Counted from the first letter of the stretch, positions 38,133-50,476 are shown. The stretch is 64,000 bases of DNA from Daldinia sp. FL1419 (GCA_025201765.1 MU623370.1:62001-126000); one strand, 5' to 3'. Translations and numbers: made by a program. Notes: generated by a model from the sequence alone, not told the origin.

Positions 38133-41100
38133 ATGTCTGACGCCGAAGGATTTGAGGTTGTCAATCCTGACGAGTCGGTTTTATCGGGCGAGGAGACTGC
38201 CGATACGACCGGCACTGGGGTTACCGAGTCCCCCAAATCCTCTGTTAAGTCCAGCGATGGATCTAATAAAACCGAAGGCACCGTGAAACGACCAGCTACT
38301 GGCACTTCTGGTGTTCGCCGACCAGGGACAGCAGCTAGTACCGCCCCGAAGACCGCTACAACGACAACGGCTCGTGCAAGTGGCGGTCTGACAAAACCTC
38401 CGACCCGTCCACCTGTTGGAGCCGCTGTTAAGAAGCCATCAGTAAGCAGTACTATTGCCACTCATAGGCCTCAACCGTCTGTCTCCGAAGATGAGAGGAA
38501 GCGGTCTACTATGACTTCTGCGGCGCGTCGAACCTCAACCGTGCCGAGCATAACGTCGTCTCCTGGAAAGTCAAGCGTTAGATCGGGTATCTCCACTACC
38601 ACCACCGCAAGAAAACCCTCTTCGGCGGCTAGCACTGTAGCGTCCAGGACCAGTGCCCTTGCAAAGCCTACACCGTCTGCAACTGGCACAGGGGGTACAC
38701 TGTCGGCACGGACGGCCGCGGCTGCCCGCCCTGGTACCGCAGCTGACACAAGGAAGCGCTTGTCTAGCGTCACAGGTTCTCCAGCTAATACGGGAGTCGC
38801 GAGACACGCGGCTCGCCCATCCCTCGCCTCTCCAATTTCTGCAACAGCAGCAGCAAAAGATATCGAAGACTTGAAAGCGAAACTTGCTGAAAAGGAGTCG
38901 GAGGTGGAGTCATTGAAGGAACAGGTAGTTTCTTCCCAGGCTAAGGTCACTGAACTTGAAGAAAAGATCAAGACCGAGGTAAATGGCGTCCAAGGCGCTG
39001 AGGATGCCGTACGCCAGGGACACGAAGAACTCCTGGAGACCCTAAAGTCGACTCACGCCTCCGAGAAGGAGTCTCTAAGCAGTCAGCTCTCAGAATCTTT
39101 TGACAAGCTCAAGGCTGCTGAGGAACAACTAGAGGCCCACAGGACAAAGCTAGCCGAATTGACCAGTTCCCAGGAAGCCAAGGATACCGAGATCAACAGC
39201 CTCCAGAGCAAGCTTGAGTCACTCCAGCTCGATCAGGAGACTGGTGCGAAGGATAACGAAAGTGCCTTGACCAAAGCGACGCAAGAGCATGCTGCTGAGT
39301 TGGATAGTCTTCGAAAATCGCTAGATGAACAGCATCAGGCTTTCGTTGAAGCCCTTAAGACTTCACATGCGGCTGAGCTAAACCAAACTCAGGCTTCCTC
39401 TAGTGACCATGAGAAGGCCCTTGAAGAGCTAAAGGCCGCGAATGAGGCGCTGCAAAAGAAGATTGACGAACTGACCTCTTCGAGCGAGAGCGTAGGTGCT
39501 GAGAGTGCTTCTAAGATTTCGGCGCTTGAGAGTGAGCTTGCGGAATTGAAGTCTGCTGCACAGCAAGACAAAGCCGCATTGGCTGCTTCGCAAGCGGAGC
39601 TACAGGAAGTTAAAGCCAAGCTCGAAGAGTCCCTCGCTGTTGTAGACGCTACAAAGGAGGCACTAGCCAAGGTCAAAGAAGAGTTCGCTAGCTTACAGGA
39701 GGAGTTGGACCAGGCAAAGGCGGGTGCATCATCCAGCGCTGAGCTTACTACCCAAATTAAGGAAGCCGAAGAAAAATATGAGAAACTAAAGCAGGAGCAT
39801 GAGCTTTCGGCAGAGACACATGAAGCTCAACTGAAGCAGGTATCCCAGGACTATGAAACGGAGATTGAGAGCCTCAAGGGCGATGCTTTCTTCAAGCGAA
39901 AGTTCCACGTCCTTGAGGAAGAACATAATGAATTGAAGACGAAATTTGACGAACTGACCGGCACACATTCAACGACTGTTCAGAGTCATGCAGAGCAGTT
40001 GGAGGCTACAAAGGCTGAATACGCCGCCGCTGTAGCAGCCCTTTCCGCCAAGGAGGAAGAGCACCAAAAGGCGCTTGACGCGTTACAAGCTAGCCATGCA
40101 ATGGATTTGGAGGGCGCCAAGAGTGGTGCATCAGCCGACAAGGAAGCGCAACTAGCTGAATTAGAGTCACTGAAGGCCAGCCACGCCAAAGAAATAGAGA
40201 TTTCCAAGGCCGAGAGTGAAGCTGCTCTTGCAAGGGAGCTAGAAGCCCTCAAGGCAGCGCATCTTGAGGCTCTCAATGCTCAGAAGCAGGATTTAGAAAC
40301 CACAATTGCCGAGTTGAAGACTGCTCATGCCCAAGAGCTTTCCACCAAGGATGCTGATGGTAGTGCACATGTCGAGCAACTGGAGGCTTTGAAGGCCGCT
40401 GTTGAAGCGGCGCAGGCTGAATTAGAGAAGGCGAAGGCCAGCCACGCGCAAGAGATTGCCGAAAAGGAGGCTGACAGCAGTGCCCATGGTGCCCAGCTGG
40501 ATGCATTGAAAGCGGCCCTCGCAGATGCACACGCAGAACTCGACAAAGTCAAGGCCAGTCATGCCGAGGAGCTAGCCGCGAAGGAAGCCGATGGGAGTGC
40601 CTACGTGACCCAATTAGAAGCCCTAAAAACAGCGGTGGAAGATTCGCAAGCTGAGCTTGAGAATGCTAAGGCCAGTCATGCTGCCGCTATTGAGGCTCTG
40701 AAGAAGGAAACCGAGGATGCCCATTCTGCTGAGATTGAGAAGTTGATTACGATGCAATCCGAAGCCGTCGAAGCTGCGAAGAACAACGCCTCAGGCTCCC
40801 ACAAGGAGGCCGTCGAAGCCCTTGAGGCGAAGCATGCCCAACTAATCGAGGAGTTGAAGCAGGAACACGAAAACAAGCTCTCTGCAGCCACCGAGGACGT
40901 CGCTAAGCACCAAGAGGCTGTTGCCGAGCACGAGGCGGCATTGATTGCGGCAAAGGAGTCTTTAGCCAAGGTTCAAGAGCAATCTGCAACTCTAGAGGCT
41001 GAATTAGCTGAAATCACGACCAAGAACATTGAGTTAACGAAGATTCAAGAAGAATACGAATATCTACACCAACAACTTGCAGAGGCCAAGATGAACAATG

Positions 41101-42115
41101 TCGAGCTTATGGCCGAGCTTGACGCTTTGAAAAACCAGAGACCGGACACTTCTGTTGCGGACCGCCTAAGAGCAGAGCTTGAGGAACTTAAGCAGTCCCA
41201 CGCTCAAGAATTGGCCGCTGTGAAGGAGGTTTCCGCGAAGTCTGCGGGTGATTACGAAGGACTACACAAGGAGTTTGAATCTTTGAAGGAGCAGTTGGAG
41301 GCAGCTAGGCAGGACGCTCTCATTGCGCAAAAGGATCTGGAGGCGCATAAGAACGATGCCGAGGCCAAGCTGAAGAACCAGGAAGCCGACTACAAGGATA
41401 TGTACGAGAACCTATCTACTATAGCAGAGGAAGAGCAGAAGAAGAGGGCAGCAATTGAGAAGGAATCGGCCGACATTAGGGCGAAATGGGCAGAGATGCA
41501 GGCTCAGTTGAAGGTCAAGGACGCAGAAATTGCCGAGGCACTGGTATGAAGCCCGATTAAGCTCAATTAGTAGTAATCTATAATACATCAAGCTGACCTG
41601 AATACCAGGCTAAGGCGGCGCACACGCCAGTGAAGAAGGGTCTGTCAGCAAGTAGATTCGCAGACGATAATGATGCTGACACGAAAAAAGATAACGAAGG
41701 TGCTACCGGCTCGGAGGCTCCCGCAGCTGCAGGTGAGGAGCCTGACCATTCATCGGCTGCGATGAGTGCGGTGCGCAGTACCCCTTATACAAACCCTCGC
41801 TCGCCAGTCGCAGCGTCTCCGCTTGCATCTTCATTTTCTTACCCTGGTTTTTTCCAAGCCATCATGAGGAAAAATGGCTGACTCATGTGTAATAACAGTT
41901 AGCACAAGTTAATCTGTCCATCAAGGGCCTGAAGTCTATGAGTGACGAAATGGGAGACCGAAACTTGCGGTATGTAACCTGTATCTAATGTCTAATTTCA
42001 TATCTTGAATTTGTGCGACGATTGTGAAGAGGGTGTCTAGTTCGACCAGCAAGCTAATAGCTCATCCGACCGCAGCATGCTCAAGTCCATGACCAACATT
42101 CCTCAGAAATCATAA
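38133..42115 (+). CDS. Long coiled-coil protein, about 1256 aa
   Basis: Exons proposed: 38133-41543, 41609-41846, 41903-41969 and 42061-42115; phases fit throughout. The first junction (GTATGA..CCAG) is well supported. The second uses a weaker GTTTTT donor, and the last acceptor could instead be 15 bp downstream. The first ~240 residues are Ser/Thr/Ala/Pro/Lys-rich and disordered. Residues ~240-1137 are an almost unbroken Glu/Lys/Ala/Leu coiled coil, and the C-terminal exons give a short tail with LSIKGLKSMSDEMGDRN. Similar fungal proteins are annotated only as M-protein-repeat or myosin-tail-like. No motor or membrane segment is present. A scaffold or cytoskeletal role is inferred. Internal 39-residue repeats are listed separately. 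Confidence 0.85.
40323..40673 (+). repeat. Three tandem 117-bp (39-residue) coding repeats
   Basis: Inside the coiled-coil gene, three consecutive units of exactly 39 codons start AHAQEL, SHAQEI and SHAEEL, and share the internal pattern KxADxSAxxxQLxALKxAxxxxxAELxxxKA. Thirty-nine residues equals four heptads plus one hendecad, so the units can stay in coiled-coil register. Unit bounds are 40323-40439, 40440-40556 and 40557-40673. Confidence 0.9.
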
Positions 42116-43034
42116 GCTGGAACTGAACGACAGTCAGCTGTGAAGAGAAGTCTCTTCTCGATATTGCAGCGCTTTGCTCAGTCTACGCCTTTGATTATGA
42201 CCCCAATATGACTCGCCCTCTGATGACCTCGCCCCGGCTACGAACGTTAAACGCCAAACTATTTTACGTTGGATACATCATCCAATCTTCTCGCCCACCG
42301 CCACCGCAACCGGGTCCAATCCTAACCAACGCATGCCGTTATCGGGAATTTGCACATTTATTATTCGGAAATCGACACGTTTTGTAATGAACTTTTTTTT
42401 TTGGGAGGGATACAGATACCTTAGGAGGGGAATGGAGGAAGGGGCGCGGCTTTTTTCTTTTACCTTTCTTTTTTTTTCTCTTCTCGTTATGAGTTATCGC
42501 GCCCTGGGATGAGAAAACATGAGATGGATGGCATGGTATGCACGCATGGACGTTGTATGAGAAGAATAGGAAAGTTGTGCGAATGCAAAACAACTATGCT
42601 ATGCGCTAAGAAGGTAATGCTGAAGGAAATATTTTCGATGCCCTTTTCTCGGTTGATTTATCTGTAGGTACCTAACTTAAAACTTTGCTTTAATGATTCC
42701 CTCTAAGGACTACGTTATGTCAATATTGTAGTAGTCTGGTCTAGTAGTTTAAGTGGACGATACCCCCCCTTTTCTATCCTGCAAATGGGCCTTCGTTTAT
42801 TAATTATTGAGTTCATGCTCACGGTCGATCCTAATGAATGATATGGTTCATTGAAAGATGAAGAAAAAACCTTAAGCATTCTGTTTCTCTGCATTAAAAC
42901 TCGAGTCACTTAACCAAGCAGCAAGAAACAAATCTATTACGCTTATTAACGGAACCTAGACATGAAAAGTATATACAAAACATTTCATTATCTCCCTTTC
43001 TCGGCTCAAGCCATTAACCCAATCTTGCTTTCGC
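42116..43034. other. Convergent intergenic region
   Basis: Between the 3' ends of the coiled-coil gene and the second P450. It includes T/C-rich and A/T-rich tracts and a TACCTA motif near 42665. No gene is seen. Confidence 0.5.
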
Positions 43035-44869
43035 CTACGAGGCAAGTTCCTCGTTTAGGGGCTTTACTAGATCTCGTACTTCAAACATGGCATCGAAGTT
43101 CTGCTGCTTAACGAACCACGCGTTCACGAGCTTCCACTCCTGATTGGGGTCCTTGAAACGGATCTGTGGAGGGGTGTTAGTATGAAATATAACCAGCGAT
43201 CAGATTGGGGTGGGGGAAAGGTCGACTTACGTCAAACCGGCGGAGCAAACTCGGGACAACCTTGTAGATCTCCAGCAAGCTGATGTTCTTGCCGATACAT
43301 GTGCGAGCGCCCATGCCAAATTGGAACATCATGCCATTCATCTCACGGACGCGGCGCTCCTGTTCCTCTTTCTTGGCGTCCGTAAGTTTCTCGTCTACCA
43401 ACCATCGTTCCGGTCGGAAAGTGTCGACATCCTCGCCCCAAATTTCTGGGCGGCGATGTATGATCCACGCTGAGCAACCGACGATGGTTCCGCCTTTGAC
43501 GTAATGACCTGCGATTTCGACGCCGGGTTCAGGGACGATGCGCTCGAGTGGTAAGCCGGCTGCTGGGTGTAACCGAAAGGCTTCTTTAATACAAGCGTCG
43601 AGATATGGTAGCTTTTGACTTTCGGCCCATGTCACGAGACCTGTCTCGTAGTCGCTAAAGACGCCGGATAATGCTGCGTCGTCAAGCTCCTTTCGTAGTT
43701 TTGATAATGCAGGTGGATTACGTAGCAGATAATAGAAGACGCTAGCTAGCGAAATCGCGGTTGTTTCGGAGCCAGCAAATGCCATGGACACAGCCATGGT
43801 TTGTACTAGAGTATCGTTCATAAAATCGGGTCGAGCATCATGCGCAGCGAGGAACTTGGATAGCAGGTCAGGCGATTTGGGCTCGGCTTTGCCTTCGGTG
43901 GAAACTGGAAGAAGGGGCTTGGTGGGGTCTCCTGAAAGGTTAGGCCCTAGGCGCTCAGCCATGCGAGCGCGGGCAAACCGCGCAACAGGAAATGTAGCAT
44001 CGATGAATCCCCATTGAGACAATTTTAGGTAGATGGGGTTTTTAAGAAAGACGAGATCGAGCCATGGAATTTGGCCAATCTGATTAAGTGTGTTAGTATC
44101 TTTGTAGCGCTCTCTCGTGTCAAGGTTTAACGTACCGGCGCAACGTAAAGGAATAGACTCCCCAAGTAATTAACTATGCCGTCGATATCCTCATTTTTCT
44201 CGACGAATCCATGGCGTTTGCTATAAGTTATTTCACCAATTACGTCAAAGGCGTAGAATTGTAGCCATCGCGTGAAATCGCATCCTTCCGGGTTGCCAGC
44301 AAAGAGGCGCTCCGTTTGCTTAAGAAACAACTTAGTCGTATTGTCAACGAAAGGCTCGTACTGCACTAAAGCAGACATAGCAAAGGCTGAATTGACACAT
44401 CGTCTAAATTGGGCGTGGAAGTTGTTATCTGTTGTACTGAACAGCGAGGCCAGGGAATTCCCCTTGACTACTGACTGTTGGACGACATAGAAATCGGACT
44501 AGTAAAATGTTAAATATAATATATCCCACCGGAAGCGGTATGCGGAGCTTGTACCTTAACAAATCCCTTATTAAGGCCGTATATTGTCTTGAGGGCCTTC
44601 GGGTCTGCAAACGACAGGGAATTAGGTCCCAGACGTACTATATCGCCATACTTCGCATGGAGCTTTCGATGCGTTATGTCAGGTCGTTGGCCGTAGACAT
44701 CCCAAAACCGCCACAAGTCCGTCAGCGAAGCTAGAAAGGGGCCTGGGTACTTGTTCAAGCCATTATGGTACCGATTTCTAATCAGCCATATAGCAACTGC
44801 TGAAATAATTAGGGGTAGCCAAAAGTGAGCTATGAAGCTCCCAATTACGGAGTTCTCCAGTCCCAGCAT
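43035..44869 (-). CDS. Cytochrome P450, pisatin demethylase-like, 551 aa
   Basis: Exons are 44869-44555, 44498-44136, 44079-43231 and 43163-43035; all introns are phase 0 and 50-70 bp. An N-terminal membrane anchor (FWLPLIISAVAIWLI) is followed by the hinge LNKYPGPFLASL. The I-helix motif is AFAGSETTA (~326-334), ExxR is KEAFR (E392-R395), then FRPERW, and the haem loop is FQFGMGARTCIGKN with Cys ~487. The pattern KYGDIVRLGPNSLSF with DFYxVQQS matches the pisatin demethylase-like (CYP57-related) group that detoxifies or modifies aromatic compounds; substrate assignment is inference. All catalytic signatures are intact. It stands alone, with 4 kb of gene-free DNA upstream. Confidence 0.92.
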
Positions 44870-46491
44870 TGCCCCACGGGTTCATCTGCTGCTCTCTTGT
44901 ATGATAAACTGAAGTTGGAACGGGTCGGATAATAACAGACTTCCCACTCCCTGGAAACGGTGGAAGATCTGTGAGAGCCTATAGGTTGTTGAAACCTTTA
45001 GATACTCCTGGCTGTTCGAGGACGAGAGTTTCCGACCTGGAAATACATCCAAAACAAGAAACCCTGGGTGCGCCTATACCCTTGGAAATATGAGAAGCAG
45101 AAACGCCGAAGCCGAATATTAGGGACTGCTGACAACGTGTGCCAAGGTGGGTATATATGCGATCCTATTTGTCGGTTATCCCACGGGCATGTCGGCGTTA
45201 TCCAACGATGATTCGACGAAGGATAAAGAACTCTCCCCAGTACCTGCGGCTAGCCTGTTCGATTAAAATGGCGAGAGGGCACGATGAGGGTGGAAGGTAC
45301 ACTCGTACTTAATATTTAGATATATGATATATGAACCGTTACGCTTGTGACGGCAATCCAGGGCTTTGCGGTGGTTTGAACCAGCTCCCCGGCGCCTCTC
45401 GGTCCCTGTGAGACTGTCCCATGCCCGCCTCGAGGTTCCGCTCGAGAAGAGCTAGCCAGGCTACTAGAGGCCGTACTAGAAGACCCAAGACTCTGGGGAC
45501 CCCGCCGACCCACCCGATAGGAAAAGGGGCCCTGTCAACAAGGCTCATCAGACGAGATGGGCGGGGGAAACAAGCGCCTGGCCTAGTGGTAGAATGGGGA
45601 AATCGAGCAAGAAAACCCATGACCGCCAAGTGAGTAGGCACGTGAATAGCTCGAGTCTGCGCTTGGGGCTGTATTAGACGTGATTTCGGCAGATGGATAG
45701 TCCAATGGTTTCGCAGCTATAGTCAAACAAGAGCACGATGATACAAGCCGGAGAATATGCTATGTTTCGGGTCATATCCGCGATGATCAACCGACGTAGT
45801 TTGGATTGACCAGGGCGGTGTTGGTGACACGGTAACCGTCTCGGGAACTTTCTTGAAAACCCGAGGCGTATATATTACCCTCTTCGACACTGTCTTGTCT
45901 TTTTGGTGGGGGGAGACGTTAAGTCCGCTTTCCGCCATCCGCCATCCGCTATCCGCTTGGGCGAATAAAGTAGCTTTCGTTGGAAATGGCGCCGAAAAAG
46001 GAGGTAACTAAGCGCGCAGGGGGCAGGCAATGCGGCTCTCATACACGACGAACCATAGATGATTATTAGTTCAAGAGGCGACAATGGTAGCGTCAGATTT
46101 CAATGTACGGATCGCGCAAGCCTCGGCACACCCTTAAGCGGAAGGCAAATCCAAGGCTTATCGAGATGGTGATAGACTATAGTAGCATTGTAGGCATTCG
46201 GGCTTATGCTACTACGACGACATATGATGTGGTAGTCCCAAGGATATTTGTCGTAAAATAACTGAGATGTGATTTTTCTAATTGTAGCCCCCCGGGGCGT
46301 GTCTCTGTGAGATGTTAGGTATGGCTGCATGGCGGCCGTGTAGCTAGCTACCATAGGAGGTAGGTAGCATACATGATGATACACAAGCCACAGCTGCAAG
46401 CCGAGCAGGATCTAGATTCTAGACCGTACAATAAATCTGGTGTTGTAGACCAGGCTTGTGGGATTCTGGGTGTTTTTCTGGTAATTGGCGA

Positions 46492-46526
46492 TTGGTAGTT
46501 GGTAGTTGGTAGTTGGTAATTGGTAA
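46492..46526. repeat. 7-bp tandem repeat, five copies
   Basis: TTGGTAG is repeated three times, followed by two TTGGTAA variants. This is simple tandem DNA with no function evident. Confidence 0.8.
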
Positions 46527-46789
46527 ATAACGATTAACCTAGGACCAATAGTATCCGTACCTTGTACTGATGGTAGCTGGCTGATGGTACTAGAAAGATA
46601 ACCATTTGCTAAACCGGCGCAAAGCAGAAAGTAGAAATGGGTCGTTAAAACTGCCGAGTGGTAATGACAAAGGGAATCTCGTAGTAAGTTTCAGACATTA
46701 ACCAAATCGAGCCATCGACAGATTAGGTGAGGTGGGGACGATACAATACGGTAATAGCAACTCGGCAGATGTGTTTAAGAGACGACGTT

Positions 46790-46828
46790 CTTTCTTTTTT
46801 TTTCTTTTTTTTCTTTTTTTTTCTTTTT
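46790..46828. repeat. Polypyrimidine tract of CT8-9 units
   Basis: Several runs of eight to nine T residues are separated by single C residues. Low-complexity intergenic tract. Confidence 0.8.
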
Positions 46829-47317
46829 GCCTTCCTTAGGTCATGTAGTTACTTGGTTACCTAGGTACCTAAGTACCTGGTAAAAGGTACCAAGGCTACT
46901 ATTTTCCACCATTTTCATCGGCGGTTTTGCCGCGCAAAACGAGAAAAAAAAGAGAGGTTGGACCACGTGCGACCTGCATTGTCGCAAATTAATCAGTTTT
47001 ACCTAGGTAGGTACATAAGGTAATATTTTCGTGGTTCTGAATGCTTCTAATGCTTCCTCAGGTTTCATTTGATGGTGACTGTTCCCTTACGTAAGGACCG
47101 GCCACATGGATCCGGATCCGATCCGACAAAGGGGTTCCGGTTCTTGTACAACCAAGTTCTCACGTAGTAAACCCGATCTTAGATAATGTTTGTATAAGTA
47201 ACTAAAACATATAACTATGCATTCCTATATTCGGGTAACATCAAGTGATATGTTCCAAAACCCACCGTCTTGCATCTTCCCCCCTTTTCTTCCTTTCCTC
47301 CCTCCCCCCATCCCTAT

Positions 47318-47328
47318 TATATAAAAAA
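47318..47328 (+). promoter_or_regulatory. TATA-like sequence without an assigned gene
   Basis: TATATAAAAAA follows a C/T-rich block, an arrangement typical of fungal promoters. About 110 bp downstream the first ATG is followed almost at once by a stop. A non-coding transcript or a dead gene is possible. Confidence 0.3.
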
Positions 47329-49112
47329 CATTATAGCCTGATATCCAAAACCCCCCGTTCGCCCCTTCGCCCCCTTCACCGGCTTAGACCTTTTGCTTTT
47401 TGAACACAACTGCAACCTCGATACTACATGATCTCGTAGGTAGCCACCCATGCCGTGCCGTCCACCTTGACATTTCACTTTTCTCTTAAAGTTATCCCAC
47501 CCACCGGATGCACCTCAATAAGATCCCGTATTTTCCCAGACCGTGTACGAGGCGAACACGCACACCGGGTGAAGCCTTAAGTCCGACCTTCTTACAGGGT
47601 CCGTTAGTTGGGTTCGAGAGCTGCCGGCGGTGTGTTGCGTGGTTTTTCAGTTCTTGATAATAGGCGCCTCCGCTTTGGAAAGTCGTGGGTTAGGTATTTT
47701 CATATCAATATCGCGAGAGGTAGAGCTGCTTTACGCCGTCGTTTCCCTCATCCTCTACTTAGTGAGGAAACCCCCACCATTGATTCACATGTCCATTCGA
47801 ACGTAGCTTATCTCGATCAGAACACTTGCTCTCTTCCTACTTGCTAGGTCTCTGGATGGTCAAGTCGGTAGTTCTTCGCGAATTATGCGTGTCTAATAAG
47901 GCCGAAGTGGTTTCCCGCTAGGCGTCTATTGCACCTATAGGATTCTAGAGACCATCCAACTCGCCTTGCCGGCGGCATTTTACGCGTCTAGGCTTTAGGC
48001 CGAAAGAGGTGCCCGTGATATCAGACTAATATAAAAATAACCTTTAATAAATGTATCTAAGATTTATCAAGTATGCTGCATGTACTATGTAGCGCTCTAG
48101 AACAACCGTAGGGAAACTCATGAACCAAGTTAAGGGACTAGTAATCTCAGCTGCCTTAGACACCTAAAAATATCCACGGCAGCTAGGTCTGAGGCTTTTT
48201 ATCCTCATAGGAGATGATTTGATTTCAAGATATCTTTATTAGCATTATAGCAGAACTAATAATTCTTCCTCACTTTAGTCTCAGGATTACTGATCAGGGG
48301 GGTTGGACCCTCAGTAGCCATAGTCAATTAGCTAGACGGCAACAAGACCTATATAACTGGGCTACCGGGAGCTAGGAAAAAAGTGATACATTACTTAGAC
48401 ATATATGATACTGTATCCAGCTATCTTGGGTTCTTCATCAAAGTCTTTAGCTTATACTATCAGACCCTAGATATGATGGCTAGAACTTGGAATATAGTAC
48501 CGAAGTACAGAGAAATACATCAAAACCTGCCGATAGGTCATTATATATAAGCATCATATCATTTTTGGGCATCAAAAGGCTCATGACATATACCTATGAA
48601 AGCTGTGGGATACCACTGAGATGAAATGAGACATACAAGAAAAATATGTCAAGACCGACAAGAATGAATTACGTATCTGAGAGACGAGCCTCTCTGTTAA
48701 CACTCGACTAGGTGCCCTAGATGCATCATATAAGTTCTGGAATGATTTCCCAAAGACATAAAATAGCCACCTAGATTTGGAGTTACTTGATATCCGGCGG
48801 TTACATCTAACTATCACGGTTAAGAATGCCCCCCAGTAAAGATTACAGGTAGGTGAATATAAACTATTCCCGTGGTACTCGAGTCTATACAAAAACATGT
48901 CGCATTTTCCTCCATTACGGCAAGGCTTATCTCAACACTAGATCACGGCATTCTTTTTTGAGGAGATTATGAGGGCTGTAAGAATACCATCGATGAAAAA
49001 CTATCTGAAAGCGGTGGAAGAACCAATATACGAAATTTCGTTCTATTTCGTAAAACAACGCATCATGTAACCGATACTTATTCGTGCCATTCTTCCTCCC
49101 CGATAATCACAC

Positions 49113-49685
49113 CTAACAGTTCCCCTGGCAGGCCTCGATGACCGGCGGTATCGAGCTGGGCGTGCTATTCGGTCTCAAAGTGTACGAGCACGCCCCAGTA
49201 TTGTCATCGCAGGTCCCGTCGTCAAGGTTCCCGCCGACTTCGAAGTGTCCCAGACCCTGGTACAACTTGTAGTAAACATTTCCCCCGCGGGTGACGTTGT
49301 AGTCTAGCGTAAACGTAAGATCGAAGTCCTGAGAGGTGCCGAGAGTGACGACGGCCATGTCCACCGTCCACAGCCCATGAGAGTCCTTGGTCGTCTCGGT
49401 GCATTCATAGGTTGCGGCCGAGTCCGTTTGCTCTATACTGCAGTTCGCAGCGCTCGGTCCAAAGGAGAAGTCGCCGCCTCCAGCAGCGACCTTGTTCGGA
49501 TTCTCAATCGAAACGTCGACATCAACGGGCCCTGAGCGGCCTTGCTTGGGAGCCGTGATATGCAATGATGTTACTTTCCATGGGTTGAGGGCCCCGGTAG
49601 GCGGAGCGGAATCGTACGATAATGCGACTCCGGTTTGGCACAGGAGGACAACGGCCAAGGACCCGAGACTCGCGGGAAGCTGCAT
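49113..49685 (-). CDS. Small secreted cysteine-containing protein, 190 aa
   Basis: Single exon. The signal peptide is MQLPASLGSLAVVLLCQTGVALS, after which the mature chain has six Cys residues and three possible N-glycosylation sites (NCS, NVT, NST). The layout NPWKVTSLHITAPKQGRSGP, then a beta-strand and ENPN, a Cys and an aromatic strand recalls AA1-like/Alt a 1-type secreted fungal proteins, a weak resemblance from memory. Such proteins are often studied as candidate effectors, but nothing here proves activity on a host. A TATA box lies about 140 bp upstream. It sits in gene-poor DNA beside tRNA-Tyr, a common setting for rapidly evolving secreted genes. Confidence 0.82.
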   Translation of the reverse strand: MQLPASLGSLAVVLLCQTGVALSYDSAPPTGALNPWKVTSLHITAPKQGRSGPVDVDVSIENPNKVAAGGGDFSFGPSAANCSIEQTDSAATYECTETTKDSHGLWTVDMAVVTLGTSQDFDLTFTLDYNVTRGGNVYYKLYQGLGHFEVGGNLDDGTCDDNTGACSYTLRPNSTPSSIPPVIEACQGNC

Positions 49686-49826
49686 CTTCTTCGTACTGGG
49701 TGTGGATCCCCGAGGCCGACGTGTATTTTTCTGTTTTATTGGTTGTATTACCTGGTACCCGAAGCTAGTTTGGTTGCGAGTTTAGAAATACGACGGAAAA
49801 TAATTGTACGTCGAGGACGAAGACGC

Positions 49827-49834
49827 CTTTTATA
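49827..49834 (-). promoter_or_regulatory. TATA box of the secreted-protein gene
   Basis: On the minus strand, TATAAAAG lies about 142 bp upstream of the ATG at 49685, a typical fungal distance including a short 5' leader. Confidence 0.55.
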
Positions 49835-50284
49835 TGCACCCAGGCGCCATTGTACTACCTGGTAAAATTCATCTGGAAGGTAACCCCTGACTCCAGTAGA
49901 AGGCTAGTTCCTGACGCCCTCGATTTCTCAGACGTAAATACCAAAGCTTTTAATCTAATGTGAGGGCCCGGGGGCTTGTCCCGTCCATGAACTGACGAGT
50001 TGAAGCCGGGCTAGACTGAATAAAACGCGCGCATTTTGTACTAATCGACGTTTGCTTCGAAAAAAAACACCCTCTTGTGACACCTTTTGTGGCTTGCAAA
50101 TTTTGTTAGGCAAGTCGTACCAATACAAACATGTCGCAAAATAATAATTGCTCGAGACGGTCTTTACGAATATGAACTTGGGAATATATTATAATCTTAA
50201 AAAGGTACCTATCTTTACGTACGATGAGGAATTCCATTGTAGGTACCTGAAAAAAGGTAAGGTAGTCTTGAATATACGCTCGTT

Positions 50285-50470
50285 AGCATCGTATCTCAGC
50301 ATTAATAGAGCCTCAGCTGAAAACGAGGCTACCATTAGGCGCTACGCTCTGCGCTAGGGCAGAAAATACGAGGCCTAAAAGCCTAGCCCTAGCCCTCGCT
50401 AGAGGCGTACTAACCTCTGCTGAAGCCATCAAAACCCGAGGAGCATGGCCAAAAAAGATAAAAAAGAAAT
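50285..50470 (+). pseudogene. Frameshifted coding remnant beside tRNA-Tyr
   Basis: One frame reads INRASAENEATIRRYALR before a stop. From about 50352 the next frame continues AENTRPKSLALALARGVL and TSAEAIKTRGAWPKKIKKK, then a stop. The two halves look like one basic C-terminus broken by a frameshift. I recognise no family. Retroelement remnants are common beside tRNA genes, which would fit, but this is inference. Confidence 0.25.
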
Positions 50471-50476
50471 AACAAT

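Larger units (their letters stand above)
44870..49112. other. 4.2-kb stretch without a recognisable gene
   Basis: Holds simple repeats (46492-46526 and 46790-46828), TACCTAGGTA palindromes near 46855 and 47000, a GC-rich patch at 45340-45640 open in several frames, and a promoter-like block near 47280-47600 with a TATA-like sequence. Open frames here lack motifs. 48.0-49.1 kb is AT-rich and stop-rich, consistent with decayed DNA. Confidence 0.5.
49686..50476. other. Promoter of the secreted-protein gene and a remnant
   Basis: Contains the TATA box for the secreted-protein gene and, at 50285-50470, a possible degraded coding fragment listed separately. Nothing else could be supported. Confidence 0.5.

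Noticed and set aside
38111..40969. Long antisense frames of 75-166 codons within the coiled-coil gene
   Set aside because: Shadows of a strongly biased Glu/Ala/Lys codon set; low-complexity Ser/Ala translation without motifs.
43035..44869. Second P450 and its surroundings as part of a secondary-metabolite cluster
   Set aside because: No synthase, methyltransferase or cluster regulator nearby; the neighbours are a coiled-coil gene and empty DNA.
45316..45641. GC-rich patch with overlapping open frames on both strands, including a 100-codon frame
   Set aside because: Openness follows from base composition; no motif, start context or splice sites, and several frames are open at once.
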